The translations under genes and the position numbers were made by a program. Under the pieces are notes generated by a model. It was not told the origin of the DNA and ran no database searches. It worked only from the letters and a program-made list of their open reading frames with translations. DNA of 64,000 bases from Jacaranda mimosifolia (lineage: Eukaryota > Streptophyta > Magnoliopsida > Lamiales > Bignoniaceae), in NCBI GenBank assembly GCA_018894105.1, contig CM032128.1, positions 24,099,001 to 24,163,000 of the forward strand. The letters are read 5' to 3'. Every line of letters begins with the position of its first letter. The stretch's first letter is position 1. Below are positions 1-11,505 of this stretch, one piece after another.

Positions 1-366
1 AATAAAAAAAAGAATACCCCAATGCAGCACAAAAGCATCGAATGAGAGACCAGAACGAATTTTTTCCACAATATAGCATATGAAACAAAGATAAAAACAA
101 CCAATCTTTGAGGCTTGCCAGAGTCTGATAGCAGCTTAGGCACAGAGTTATCCAAGTAAAATTCCATTATATAATTCGCCCCAATGGAGAATACAGCTTG
201 ATCAGCGAACATAATGACAAACCTAAAAGCATAGCAATTTTCCTTTCACCACTATCACTATCATTTGACAAACAAATGCAAAACTATGACACACTTCCTT
301 TCAAGTACAAGAGTTGAAGGTATTCATTACACAGAAGAACAAAGCATCAGTATCCTATGTCCAATA
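1..366 (-). other. 3' flank / probable 3' UTR of the BPM gene
   Basis: Downstream of the BPM stop codon on the minus strand. AT-rich and without a recognisable coding stretch. I see no clear AATAAA signal on the minus strand, so the end of the transcript is not placed. Confidence 0.4.
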
Positions 367-554
367 TCAAGTTCGTTGCCTAACCCTCCTGCCGCCAGTA
401 TCACCACCATCAGAGAGCTGGGCCCAAACACTTCGGGACTTCCCACCGCCACTGCTACAATCCTCATCACAGCCAGCCACAGTCTTCAAAAGCTCCGACT
501 GTAGAGCTGGACAATTTTCTTTGAGATATTCAAAACCGTCTGAGCGCATAACAG
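367..554 (-). CDS. BPM: BPM exon 4 (C-terminal tail and stop)
   Basis: Follows acceptor TTGTAG. Together with the last base of exon 3 it restores ..[16 protein letters not shown], then a Gly/Ser-rich stretch and the basic end RRVRQRT before TGA at 367-369. It lies 4.8 kb from exon 3, but the reading frame and the family-typical sequence leave little doubt that it belongs to the gene. Confidence 0.92.
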
Positions 555-3500
555 CTACAATAGAATCATAAACGAAAGATGTCAAAGAGTAAATGACAAG
601 ACCTCTGTTTACAACAGAAAACATCAACATTTCTAAAGCACCATAAACGCTTGCACCCTGCTTTTCTTAATAGGTGACCTTAAGATTTCTTGTTCCCCCA
701 AATATTTTCTAAACATTGGAGCATTCTCATGCATCCCAATTGACCAGACTTTAAAGTTTCTATACATTTTTGAAGAAACTCTAGGATTTCATTACTGTAT
801 TTTTTGTATTTAGTCTTACTTTATTTAGTTTGTTTTAGGTAATAGATCATATATATTTAAAAGAAGAAGAGGAAAAAAGACAAAATAATTCAAATCACAC
901 CCGTGGTAGTTGCCGAAACACCTCCGCCCGCTGTTTAATTCCTTTCCACCCTGTCATGCGATTTGGCCATCCATCATCTCTTAAAACCCTCACATCATCC
1001 CACCTTTTGTTCCATAACCACACCACCCACTGCCAGGAGCCAACCCACCCTCACCACCACCATCTGTTGTCACACCCCTGGCCATGCCGCCGCTGCTTTC
1101 CTGTGCAGTAAGCCCCTTTTCTCATGCCAAAGACACCCCTCCCCCTTCTCATCCGCTGCCAATTAACACTCTTCATCCACCAGAGTGATCACCCTCCTTT
1201 CTCCAACTGTTTTTTCCTCCTTTTTTCCACAAAATAGCCCTCCTCTTCCTCCCCATTTCCTGGTGTCACCTTCATCTCTCACTCCCTTCCACAAGTTGAC
1301 CGCTCAGAACTTTCATTCCTCTACCTTCTCTGGTTGGTCTCTAATATGGGAGTTCATGCGCCCTAAATTATCCATGCCCTGAAACTCTAGGATGTTGTCT
1401 TGTTTTCAAGGCTTTGTCGCTTGCGTGGTTGCTGTGGTTTCTTCTAGGTCTCAAATTCTACTATTACAGAGACTTTGGCCATGCCTATCTAGGGTGACGT
1501 TCATAGTTCTCCCCGATGCTATAGGCCTTGGGGAAGCCGAGCCATGGTTCAGATACTGGGTCGCCTATGCAAGCATCTAATCTAATTACACTGAACCGAG
1601 ATTTGTGTAAAAACTTCTATATTATCCTGCCGCAAACTCAGGTACCCAATTATCTCTCCATCTCTAAGTACCTTTCCTCCTCTCATAGTGAGTCTTGGAC
1701 AATAGATTCTAGTGCCAATATTCATGACCATTGCTCGTATTTCATGTTTGTCCTTCTCTAATTCTTTGTCCCCTATCCGTATGGCATATAGCTCATTTGG
1801 TATTCTTAGTCCTTCCTTACTCTTGATTATGTTTTATTGGCTCCTTGCTTCCCTATTAATGTATTAGAAAATAGAATGGGTGTATTGGATATTATTGAAG
1901 AAAATCCATCTCATGTTTATAGGGAAATATGAGAATAGGTATGAGTGCAACTATGGAAAGACAAGATATCATAAATCAGTGGAGATATATTTTCCTAATA
2001 AAAAAGATATACTAGAATCAATCTAAATATATCCTAACACGTTGATCATTACAAAGCCAAACTGGTTGCATCACGTAAACTCACGGTGTTGACTGCTTGA
2101 AATATTTTCACCAGCTCGTCTCAACTCCATCCAAATGATGTTTCCTCAGTTAATCAGAATTTACCTATGTATTAGACGAATGGGAAGATTGCCTTCTTAT
2201 CTGGTGATTGACATGAGACTTTTTATGGAGCAAGCACCAAGATACGTTGCTCACAGAGAGACTAAAAAAGACATGCTGATTGAGGGAGATGCAAAATCCT
2301 CGAGGTTGATTTGACAAGTTGAGAGGTGTTATTGGTGACTTTAGTTTTCACATAGGTCAAGAAGATCATTCAATCTCTGTGAGGTGCGGACAGTCAGGCA
2401 TGGTTATTGTGGTAGTTCATGTTGATGATATTTTGATCTCTGATCTTGATGTTGGAGGTATAGAAGAGATCAAGAGACCAAGGAGCGACTCTCACTAAGG
2501 ACATAAGACATTTTAGATAATAGATACTTTTGTACGTTGAGATCACTCATAGCAAGGATTAGGCCTCACTTCCCAAATAAAGCGTGCTATTAATTTACTT
2601 CAGGAAACTGATTTACTACCAACAAACCAGTTAACACTGCTATGGATGAGGATGGTACTTAGTTAGAGGACAATGAGAAGTTCAGGTAGCTGGTAGGAAA
2701 TTGATCTCCCTTAGTTACCTGATATCTTCTTTGCAGTGGGTATTGGTTAATCAATTTATGGACAAGCCACGGTTTATTCACAAGAGGTTGTTCTTGTTCA
2801 TGAAATGCATCAAGGCCTCTCATATTAAAGGTTTTGCTATTCAGGAAGCATGAACTCTTGAAGATAGAGGTCTATCTTGGTATGCTCCACTAGCTCTAAG
2901 GGTGACAGCAGATCTACTTCTAAACATGGCACTATTGTTGGTGGACTTGGCGCATCAAGAAATAAACTACATTAGCTAGACCAGTGCAGAACATAGGAAT
3001 ATGGCATATAATACTAGCGAGATTTGGTTAAAGAACTTACTATGAGAACAAGGTTTCACTTACAACGAGCCCTTGCCTGTGCACTAATCAGGCAGCTAGT
3101 CATAATGCTGGTAATTCAATCGTTCATGATATACCTAAGTATATCAAAGTTGACTGTCATTTTATCAATCGCCATATGCTAGAAAATTAATACTCGGCTT
3201 ACTCCTTCAGGACAAATAACAGAATGTTTTCACTGAGGTTTTAGAGACAGGACAGTATAAGATCTTGCGTAACAAGCTGACTGTGCTTGATATATATTCT
3301 CCAACTTCAGGGGAATTTTATTTATTTATTTACTTTATTTTAGCCTTTAGGTTAGGTTATATATGTATCCACACCATTCTCATCCACTAATCGCAATCCT
3401 ATCTCTATATATATGAGAGAAAGATTCGATCATGAATGTATTCATACCATTCTTGTACACTAATCCTAATCCTAGTCCTACCTCTATATATATGAGAGAG

Positions 3501-6500
3501 GGATTCTTCAATAATCAGCCTAGAGTATTTTTCCGATTTTACACCCATCTTCAAAGATATGAGAAAGTATTCCAAGTATTGAAATTGTTAACATTTTTTT
3601 TTTCAATAAAACTTACAAACTTTTGTTGAAAAACAATATGTTACTGGAGTTACACACACAAAAGCAATTCTGATTAGTACATTAAGATTAAATCATTAGT
3701 TGAAAGAAATTAATTCCCTTATGAATAAAGTCTAACAGGTTATCCATCATGTTTACATAATTTTACATAAAACCTTCTGAAAAATCTCGTTCTCAAAGAA
3801 TTACATAGAAATGAAGTTTTAAACAAAGTACATAATTGCCACTTGATTCGTGATTCCATCATTACAATCAGGCCAGTGCTTATAATGTCAATGACATTGG
3901 TTGGTTAACTAAAAGGCTAAACCAGGAACATTGTATCAAGCATCAACAAGATCTGAAAATTGAACCAAGTCAGGACCAGATAGTCAAAAGTTCATTTTGA
4001 AACTGAGAAATAACATTAAAAAGTGAATTTCAATATGCAAGAAAGAAGAGAATATATGCAATCATCTTTTTAGTGCACTTCTCCATTTTTATGTTGCCGG
4101 GGGGGGGGGGGGGGAGGAGATAGAGAGAGAGAGAGAAGAGAAGAGATGGCAGACAAGAGGAGGGGGAAAAACTGAGATGGAAAGAGACATAAGTAAGCTG
4201 CAAGGGCATAGCAACAAACTGTTGTCTTCATAAGTTCGTCCAAATGCTGCATTAGGCTCGTCCCTTGAAAGCACTGTAAGGTCCATTATGTCCCCTAAGA
4301 CAGCTATATCATATATTTTATGGAACAAAAACCATCGAGCAACATGCATATAGTGTTGTTACTTTCATTCTCAATTCTTTGTTTTCATTCTCCCAAAATA
4401 AAAGCAAACATTTCACCCAAAATTCAACTCTTTCTCCCAAAATATTATTAAAAAATTCTAGTTTTAAATCATTACATCAATCAAAATCATATATATTTAT
4501 ATCTTTCCATCACTATTTTAATATAAAGATATAATTTTAATTATTATATCACTTTAAAAATAACATATAATAATATAAAAGTTTGATGTGACACCTATAG
4601 CCACAGAAGAACTTAAATGAAAAGATATTTATAATAAAATTTGTCTTTCTTTCAAAATAAAATCTAACACAACTTCATTCTCAACATATTCTTCAATGCC
4701 ACCACCAAAATTCAATCTTTCGGCATAACCAAAAATAATTTCAAACATTGCCTACGTTAATCTTATTATCCCGTCAAATGACTCCATGTGTTCAATTTAT
4801 GATTTAGGAAATAAAATGTGTAAAGCTCAACAAGAATCTTTTCATATGCATTGCAAATATTCATTTTTTTAGTTGAGACAATATCAAATGTGAATACTAA
4901 GCACAGTCCCAGTTTTCAAAGATCTTCCAAAACTGTTATTCCCAGCCAGAAGCATGTTTAGATATGAACAAGACAGACAAATATGCATCCAATGGGTCAG
5001 CTCTGACAGAATAGTGGCTAATTCCAGTTATCTTCTATGGTTTAAAGAATGTAATATCATGAAGAATTTCAAAAGATCTTGAGGCTGTATTGAGAAAGGG
5101 AGACAGTCTACCATCCCAACCTGAATATGTAAAAAGCGTTGTAAAGAGAGAAAAATATGAATCATAAATTCTGTAACATGTTAAGAACAGGGCAAGTTTG
5201 TAATGTTGTATGCACAAGCATAATCACAATAGCGATAGTCCTGAGGAAAGGAGTTGGGCACCCAAAGCAGGATATCTTCTTCGTCAAACACAGAATACAT
5301 GTTTAACTATACAGAACAAAGGACAGAGGAAGGTCAAAAGTTAAATACCTGCCAGGTTCTCAACAGCAAATCTAAGGCAAATAGCTTTCAATTCTGTAGC
5401 ATGAAAGCAATCTGCCAAAGCAAGTATTTGTGCAACAGAAGTTACAGATATATCCTTGCAGAGATGAGACTCACACATCCGTCTTAGTCTTCCTAAATCA
5501 TAACGATCAGCTGCTGTGAGCAACTTTGCAGTTAAAGTGTCAGTTATTAAGGGAGATGAACAAGAGCTAGATGCTATCAGCTCATCTTCAACTAAGGCAT
5601 CTCTGTATACAAACTGCAGCATTGCCTGTCACACATCAAGTAGCATCAGCATGCTATTCCAGTCACATAAAAGAAAGAATAACATAGCATAGAAATTAAC
5701 CATGACATTGCAATTTAAAGAGCTACGGATTTTATTCTAACATAACTAAGAGCAGATCAAAAAACCATGAAATTCACTAACCTTAAAAACTTTAGGTTCC
5801 ATGTCCGGTACCATAATCTCTTGCTCATCACTATCCAATCCTTCAAAAATTTCAGATCGGAATATGGGGGAACGGGCGGCCAATACCAACTTATGGGCAT
5901 GGAATTTCTCACCCGCTACATTAAAAACAATATCAGAACCATCCATATTTTCCAGCAGCATACCAAAATCTGATCCGATATCAGAATCTGGAACCTGAAT
6001 TGAATGTAACCTTGAACAATCAATAGCAGAAACCACAACCCCAACAGTACAGTTGATCTTCAAGCAATCATCTTTGAGATAATCCGAAGTTTCAAGCATG
6101 GCTCTCCTGAAAAAACGCTTGTATCCCCTGTAGTTAAGTTTTCAGAAAAACATCAATGGAAACTTAGTTTTTGGCGCAGCAATTGAAGAAAACATTTTAG
6201 TAAACCAGCTAAAGCATATTCATAGGTAAGCAAGCTTGAAAAAAGAAAAAAATGGATCCTTTCTCTTTCCTGAACCCTATATTTGGAACTCCTACAAGAA
6301 CCGGCTTAAGCCATATCAAAATCCCTGGAGTTTTCATCCAAGTCAATCATCACAGAAACATTTTCATAAATTTCGTGGTGCAAGTAACTACAACTGATTT
6401 TCTTTAGTTTCTCCTGCAGCTTGAATAGAAGCTTCAGAAAAGAAAACCTTCAATTGTCCTAAATCCTCAGCAAGCAAATAATACCAGCCTAAACGTATCC

Positions 6501-8497
6501 TATGCACAAATAAACCTTACCACCAAATTAAAATTACAGATTCCATTTTTCAAGGAGTACTAGCCATCAATTGCAATTATGCTAGATTAACATATTATAA
6601 TAAAAACAATAAGAACAACATTTAAGTAGTTAAATAACAAATATGGTTACAGAACCACTTCCACTACCCCAAAGCCACAACAAATTTTGAAGTCAAGTGA
6701 ACTTGGCTATAGTGATCATGAATCATGATCTACTCCACGGACAAAAGAGGAACAATGAAATATCAAAACCTCTTCTACTAAAGAAAAGTCTCTCTGCAAA
6801 ATTGTCAGTATCAAACAATTATAAGCTGCCAGAATGACTAATGCTCATTACATTATAACAGTTACTTATCCAAAATAAATTCACATTATTCCAAATCATA
6901 GTTCGTTAGCATTTGAATTTCGTCTACTGCACAATTACTTAAAGGAAATAGATTTAGGCATAATATATCCATTTATTTTCTCTTCATAAGATTCGATTAT
7001 AGTACGAGTACTTCAACTGACAAAGAAAATGTTCTTAACATGTCTGTTGAAGCAAAAAAGACCTGAAATAGATCGGATTATTTAGAATCTATGCACTGAA
7101 AGATCAGTGTTTCCATTATAACCAACATTTTATGAATCTGTACTTAGGAGATTATTCTCAACATTTGCTACTAAGGCAAAGCAACCTTTATCAGACTATT
7201 TGTAGACTTGTCACTCAAACACTGTCCAAAAGTTTCACATCTATAATAATGGCTGCTCAAGTTGCATGTGCCCTTGTGAAAAGTTCCATCACCAGTGAAC
7301 TATTTGACTACAATTGTTTCCTCCCATTTAATTAATGCCTAGTTGGCAAAGTGAGGAGAGAGTGATGGAAGCCTCCAAGAGCTTCCATATCAGACTATAA
7401 ATACCTCCTTTGCCCGGTTCTCCAATCGATTGGTTGTATGTACAACATGCAATGATGTGGATATCTTAGGTACCAATACAAATAGATGATATAAATTAAT
7501 AAGAAACTGATGGAAATTGCCCACCAAATGCTTAATGAAAATTATAAAACTTCATTTTTAGGTTGGAAGAGTGCAATGGTCTTAAAATTGCATGTTTGAC
7601 TGGCAAAGAAAAGGTGAACCATGAAAACAGTGAATTTTATACAAAACATGTTGACAAAGTTTTTTGCTTTTTCAATTTTATACAATATTCTTTCCTCACT
7701 GTTAACATGGCTATCTATCAATAGCAGATGGTAAGTAGGAAGCACCACCACGATTGATCAGTTTTCAGCCTGCTAAGGTATGTGCATTGAGTAAGTTGAT
7801 ATAGCATTGCCACATGTTGCAGCCAAGAAATTTACCCTTCTGAAACTAAAAACATCTACACTGAACCTGCTGAAGCCCCTTTAGTCCTCAATCCCCCCAT
7901 CACAGATATCAAAATTCAGTTTGCATAAACACAAAGCACGCAAAATAGAAAACTATACCTGAAGAATGGGATAGAGATTGACAAGGCAATCAGTGAGAAA
8001 ATTATCATAAAGAACCCTCTAGCAATCCAAGAAAGCAAAACCTTTCCTGGCACAAAAATACAACTCGTCGAAAACCACAAATAGAGAAAGACTTACCACA
8101 TGCTGCCACGGTATTTAAGCGTATAAGGCCCGCTCTCAAGCGACCTATCAAAATGGCTATGCACTTTATGCTTCCCTTTCCCGCTCTGGTCAACAAGAGT
8201 CAGCTCGAACAACGCCCGCACGTCCGTACCCTCGCTTGCCAACGCGATAAAAACCGAAACGTAAGTCGAATTATCCTCCGGATTTTTACCATCGGGGTAA
8301 AAGTAAATCGCCCATTTATAGCCTCCGACGGTGAAATCATCGCTGGCTATGTGTTTGCCGATGCCCATGCCTTTGGCCAGAGAATACCCCTGGATCACGA
8401 ATCGGTGCGACCCGTTTATCGTATCGGTTACGGAGCGGGAGCTCGTCGGGGAAATTAACGGGTTCTGGTTCGGGTTTTTTCCCGGTGTTTCTGACAT
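367..8497 (-). CDS. BPM: BPM-type MATH-BTB protein, CUL3 E3 ligase substrate adaptor (4 exons)
   Basis: Four exons (8097-8497, 5782-6127, 5349-5625, 367-554) join to 1212 nt and one open frame of 403 residues, close to the roughly 400-residue plant BPM proteins. Residues about 25-155 form the MATH domain ([29 protein letters not shown]), which in this family binds substrates such as transcription factors. Residues about 190-310 form the BTB/POZ domain ([18 protein letters not shown]), which binds CUL3. The C-terminal helical part carries [13 protein letters not shown]. All junctions are GT..AG: donors GTAAGT, GTTAGT and GTATTT; acceptors CTACAG, GACAG and TTGTAG. Intron sizes are 1969, 156 and 4794 bp. 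The exons look intact, so the gene is probably functional. Which BPM paralogue it is cannot be told. The start is the first ATG before the serine-rich leader typical of the family. Confidence 0.95.
1528..3330 (+). pseudogene. Decayed Ty1/copia internal region in the BPM intron
   Basis: Fragments in the right order on the plus strand: a protease-like [13 protein letters not shown] near 1695-1730; a reverse transcriptase catalytic block reading [10 protein letters not shown] near 2410-2440; the RT-RNase H connection near 2620-2720; an RNase H part reading [20 protein letters not shown] near 3100-3160; and a pol end reading DIYSPTSG near 3290. Stops and frameshifts occur throughout, so it is an old copy. 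The stretch 1880-2040 begins like an LTR (TATTGGATATTATTGAAG) and may be a separate inserted fragment. Flanking T/A-rich segments near 780-860 and 3340-3600 may be LTR remnants. Confidence 0.7.
3363..3512. repeat. Diverged tandem duplication, about 67 bp unit, two copies
   Basis: Two adjacent segments share CATACCATTCT-like starts, ACTAATC blocks and a TCTATATATATGAGAG end (around 3400-3420 and 3482-3502). They lie just after the copia pol end, where an LTR would be expected. Confidence 0.55.
4099..4140. repeat. Poly-G run followed by a GA-rich simple repeat
   Basis: An uninterrupted run of about 15 G is followed by GGAGGAGATAGAGAGAGAGAGAGAAG. Simple-sequence DNA inside the BPM intron; the length is liable to sequencing error. 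Confidence 0.85.
5349..5625 (-). CDS. BPM: BPM exon 3 (end of BTB)
   Basis: Follows acceptor GACAG. It starts AMLQFVYRD and includes [20 protein letters not shown] and [19 protein letters not shown]. It ends in ..ENLA plus one base before donor GTATTT. This is the exon before the oversized intron. Confidence 0.94.
5782..6127 (-). CDS. BPM: BPM exon 2 (end of MATH, start of BTB)
   Basis: Follows acceptor CTACAG. It reads [20 protein letters not shown], then the linker and the first half of the BTB domain ([20 protein letters not shown]), ending in ..EPKVFK before donor GTTAGT. The phase is 0 at the 3' end. Confidence 0.94.
8097..8497 (-). CDS. BPM: BPM exon 1 (MATH domain)
   Basis: This exon encodes residues 1-133 plus two bases of a Trp codon. 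It runs from ATG through a Ser/Thr/Pro-rich leader into most of the MATH domain and ends at ..SMW. The donor is GTAAGT at 8091-8096. The third base of the TGG codon comes from exon 2, and the next residues (GYKRFFRR) continue the family pattern exactly. Confidence 0.95.
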
Positions 8498-8790
8498 CTT
8501 TATGAGACGTGGATTTTCGTTGTTTGTTTTTTTCTACTTGTGAATTTAGAGGAAACGCATTGGGATTCGAGAGGTAAAGGATGAAATTCGGGGGACTAGA
8601 TTTTGGAGAGAGAAGGAGGGAAAGTTAGTTAGGGTTTTTATGTTCAATTTTGAGGGGAAATTTCTGAAACTTCATGGTTGTCGGAATTGTCTTTTTCGGT
8701 TGTTGGGAGGGGCGGGGGAGGGGGGTGGGGTGCGGGGTGAGGACAGGGGCAACGCGGTCGCTGGGCGGGGGGTGGGCTTCTTTGGGAGTT
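8498..8790 (-). promoter_or_regulatory. BPM 5' flank with a G/C-rich tract
   Basis: Immediately upstream of the BPM start on the minus strand. At 8700-8770 the plus strand has many closely spaced runs of three to six G (C runs on the coding strand), strikingly GC-rich against the AT-rich surroundings. This is compatible with a 5' UTR or core promoter. No clear TATA box was seen. Confidence 0.45.
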
Positions 8791-8799
8791 ACTGTTATT

Positions 8800-10491
8800 G
8801 GTGTATTGATTAGGATTTAAAATACAAGTTTAAAATTACAGCTCTGCCCTTCGTTGTCTGAATTTTCCTCAAAAGGCACAATCTAATGATCCATGATAGA
8901 TTTCACTGAGGGTTAATCATGCCTTCGATTCCTCCTCGCTTAAATTTATATTTATTAAAAATTTCCTTCTAAGATGATCCACCAAAAAACTCAAACGAAA
9001 ATTATGAATTAATAATTTTGCTTTCAACTAAAAAATATTAGATGAATAATAAAATATTAATTTATTAAATAATTATTTTATCACTGAGTGTTCTGGTTAT
9101 TGGTTATCTTGGTCGCGCTTAATATAGCCTATTATGCAAGAATGCCTATATAATATTTGCCAATATCGTATTTGATACACGAGATTATGGTGATGACCAA
9201 AGCCAAAATTGGCTCCGAGCCCATACTATTCATCCAATTAGCATTAATTGACATCTTTGAATTGGGGTAGAGATTATAATCTCACCATGTGGATTAAAAC
9301 AAAAATGGATTGAATTGTCCCTCTTTTGAAAATTTAAAACTTGAAAATTTGAAGGCAAATTTGAAAAAGTAATGTTGAACAATTTATTAAATCAAACAAT
9401 GATGCAAGATTATGGTTATTATAATCTCAACTTCATTCTCTTCGTTCAAACATGTATATTAATTCATTCAAAAAGCTCCTAATCTTATTGGGCCAAAATT
9501 AGGTGTAGTTGACTGTCAGTCGTATCAAATGTTGCCCTTATATATTTGGAGATGTGTATTTGTAATGCTTTTATAGTTGAAGATGTCTTTTCATAATATA
9601 CATTTATAATAAAATTTTGTACTCCAAAAAAATAAATTTTAATATTTTAAATCTTAAACAGAACTTTAGAATAATTTGAGTCGGCCTAAATTTACCAAAG
9701 CTATTTTGAGTTGAATTGAGATTTGTCTGGAGCTTCTATGAGGTTATCTCATCTCCCTTGCTCGCTTGTCACCATCATTTATCATTCTATCAAGCTCATC
9801 GAGTGTGGAATCAGGAATGCGTTCTTGATATATTTGTAATTTTGTACATTTATACTCAAAATTCATTCAAGAGTTTTAAGGCTTAAATTGCCTCAATATA
9901 TTGTCTCCACTTATGAGCTGATAAAACTGTTGGGTCGACGTTTGTTGATAATACTGATTAATGGTGACTATATATTATAAGCTAATTGGCACAATGAACA
10001 TTATGCAAATTTGAATGTTTCATATTTTTAGCATCGCTTCCTTAGGCATCTAAAGTACTGCAATGGTGTAACATAATATTGTATTATTTAATTGTTACAT
10101 TATCTTTAACAAAACATTGCAACCCGAATTCTTAATACTGCATTTTTATACATAGCAGAAATGTCCCAAAATTAAATTTGTCCAATAGTACAATATACAA
10201 ATTCGACTAGTTAGAAAAAAGCCATCATAATTTTTCAACATAGTATTATAATGTGCATAAATAAAGTAAATTAAAAAAGGCAAATATTACAATACAATTA
10301 ATGAAAATAATGATAAAGTACAACAACATCAAATACATAGCTGTCAAATACTACTAATGATTTTTAGCCACTGTAATGAGACTATGCAATCTATTAAATT
10401 AATTTTTAAAGGTTTGACTCATGCCTTGCATATCTTTGTATTGATCAAGAAGAAAAACAAGAAGGCTTAAACAAATAAAAACAAACAGATA
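8800..10491. other. Intergenic AT-rich DNA
   Basis: No reading frame with family resemblance, no LTR or TIR pairs that I can see, and no RNA gene. Largely A/T-rich sequence between the BPM promoter and the MULE-like element. Confidence 0.6.
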
Positions 10492-10501
10492 AATAAATTT
10501 A

Positions 10502-11286
10502 GGGTAAAATTATATTTTTGTTCCCATAAATTAGGTCCATTTGAATTTTGATTTCATTTTTTTTGACATTCGCACATTACATTTAATAAGCATCTTTTTT
10601 TTAATTTAAAGACTAAAGAGACTTTATGTCCAATAGCTAATGGAACCAGTCATTTGCCATTCACGTGACCATTAAATTAGTACTTTTTTGGTCCCATAAG
10701 TTAGATCTGTTTGAATTCTGGCCCTAATAAAGTGAAAAATCATTAACCAAGAAACCACCAACAAATATAGCAACATTGTTTGCCTTTTTTTGAAGTTTTA
10801 ATAACTTTTCCTCCATTACATTCAACATTTTAAGCAATCCAGGTATCACTTGTCTTGCTCTTTCACACATTTGAGGATCTTCCCAAGCAAAAAAACCACA
10901 CATATTATTCATAAAATCACAACCATGGAACCTCCCAGTTGAATTTCTATCTTTCTATGAGGTTTTTAATAAAGATGGTGTGCATAGAAACAAATGGCAC
11001 CTTCATTTGCAGCCATTTGCCTTTTCTCTTCTGCAAAAATCTATTGGAACTTCCATTGGGATAAAAAATCTAAATGACCCTAATTAATGGGACTAAAAAA
11101 GCTTAATTTAACGGCCATGTGAGTCGTTTCGCTAACTTCTAAATGAAAGCCTTTTTGAGTCCTCAAATTAAAAAAAAAAAAAAAGACAAAAAAGGCACTT
11201 ATTGGATGTAATGTGCGAAACTGATAAAGAACGAAATCAAAATTTATACAGGTTTAACTAGTGGGGACTAAAAATACAATTGACCC
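10502..11286. mobile_element. Non-autonomous Mutator-like (MULE) TIR element, 785 bp
   Basis: The left end (GGGTAAAATTATATTTTTG) and the reverse complement of the right end (GGGTCAATTGTATTTTTAG) match. The similarity continues inward for roughly 200 bp, with shared blocks such as TTCGCACATTACAT and TTAAATTA. The element is flanked on both sides by the identical 10 bp AATAAATTTA (10492-10501 and 11287-11296). Long TIRs with a 9-11 bp target duplication are the hallmark of Mutator-like elements. The interior has no transposase; the small minus-strand ORF at 10724-10912 is not recognised. Confidence 0.8.
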
Positions 11287-11505
11287 AATAAATTTATTAT
11301 TAAGGTCAAACAAAAATGAACAATGTTAAGCTAATTACTTGTTAATGACTTCCTTATAAGTGCACTTAATAACCCAAGTATGAGACTTTGAGATCCTTTG
11401 TGTCCTACACCTTGACTAAGGTTGCACTTCAAGTACATTAATAATGATACCAAGTATATATACTAAATTAATAATGTCCTCATCATCATTCAAAGTCATA
11501 TATAT

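Larger units (their letters stand above)
555..5348 (-). other. BPM intron 3, 4.8 kb, enlarged by repeats
   Basis: A single intron between exons 3 and 4. It is far longer than intron 2 (156 bp) and filled with repeat debris. Between about 1530 and 3330 lies a decayed Ty1/copia internal region on the opposite strand. A G run (4100-4114) next to a GA-rich tract and short tandem repeats follow. The rest (3650-5340) is AT-rich with nothing recognisable. Confidence 0.85.

Noticed and set aside
963..1382. Plus-strand open frames rich in Ser/Pro/His/Thr
   Set aside because: Pyrimidine-rich low-complexity sequence in the BPM intron; no family resemblance and no splice context.
7132..7335. Small plus-strand ORF in BPM intron 1
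   Set aside because: Random open frame in intron DNA; no domain and no conserved start context.
8153..8458. Plus-strand open frame of 101 codons
   Set aside because: It is the antisense shadow of BPM exon 1; the minus strand has the MATH domain.
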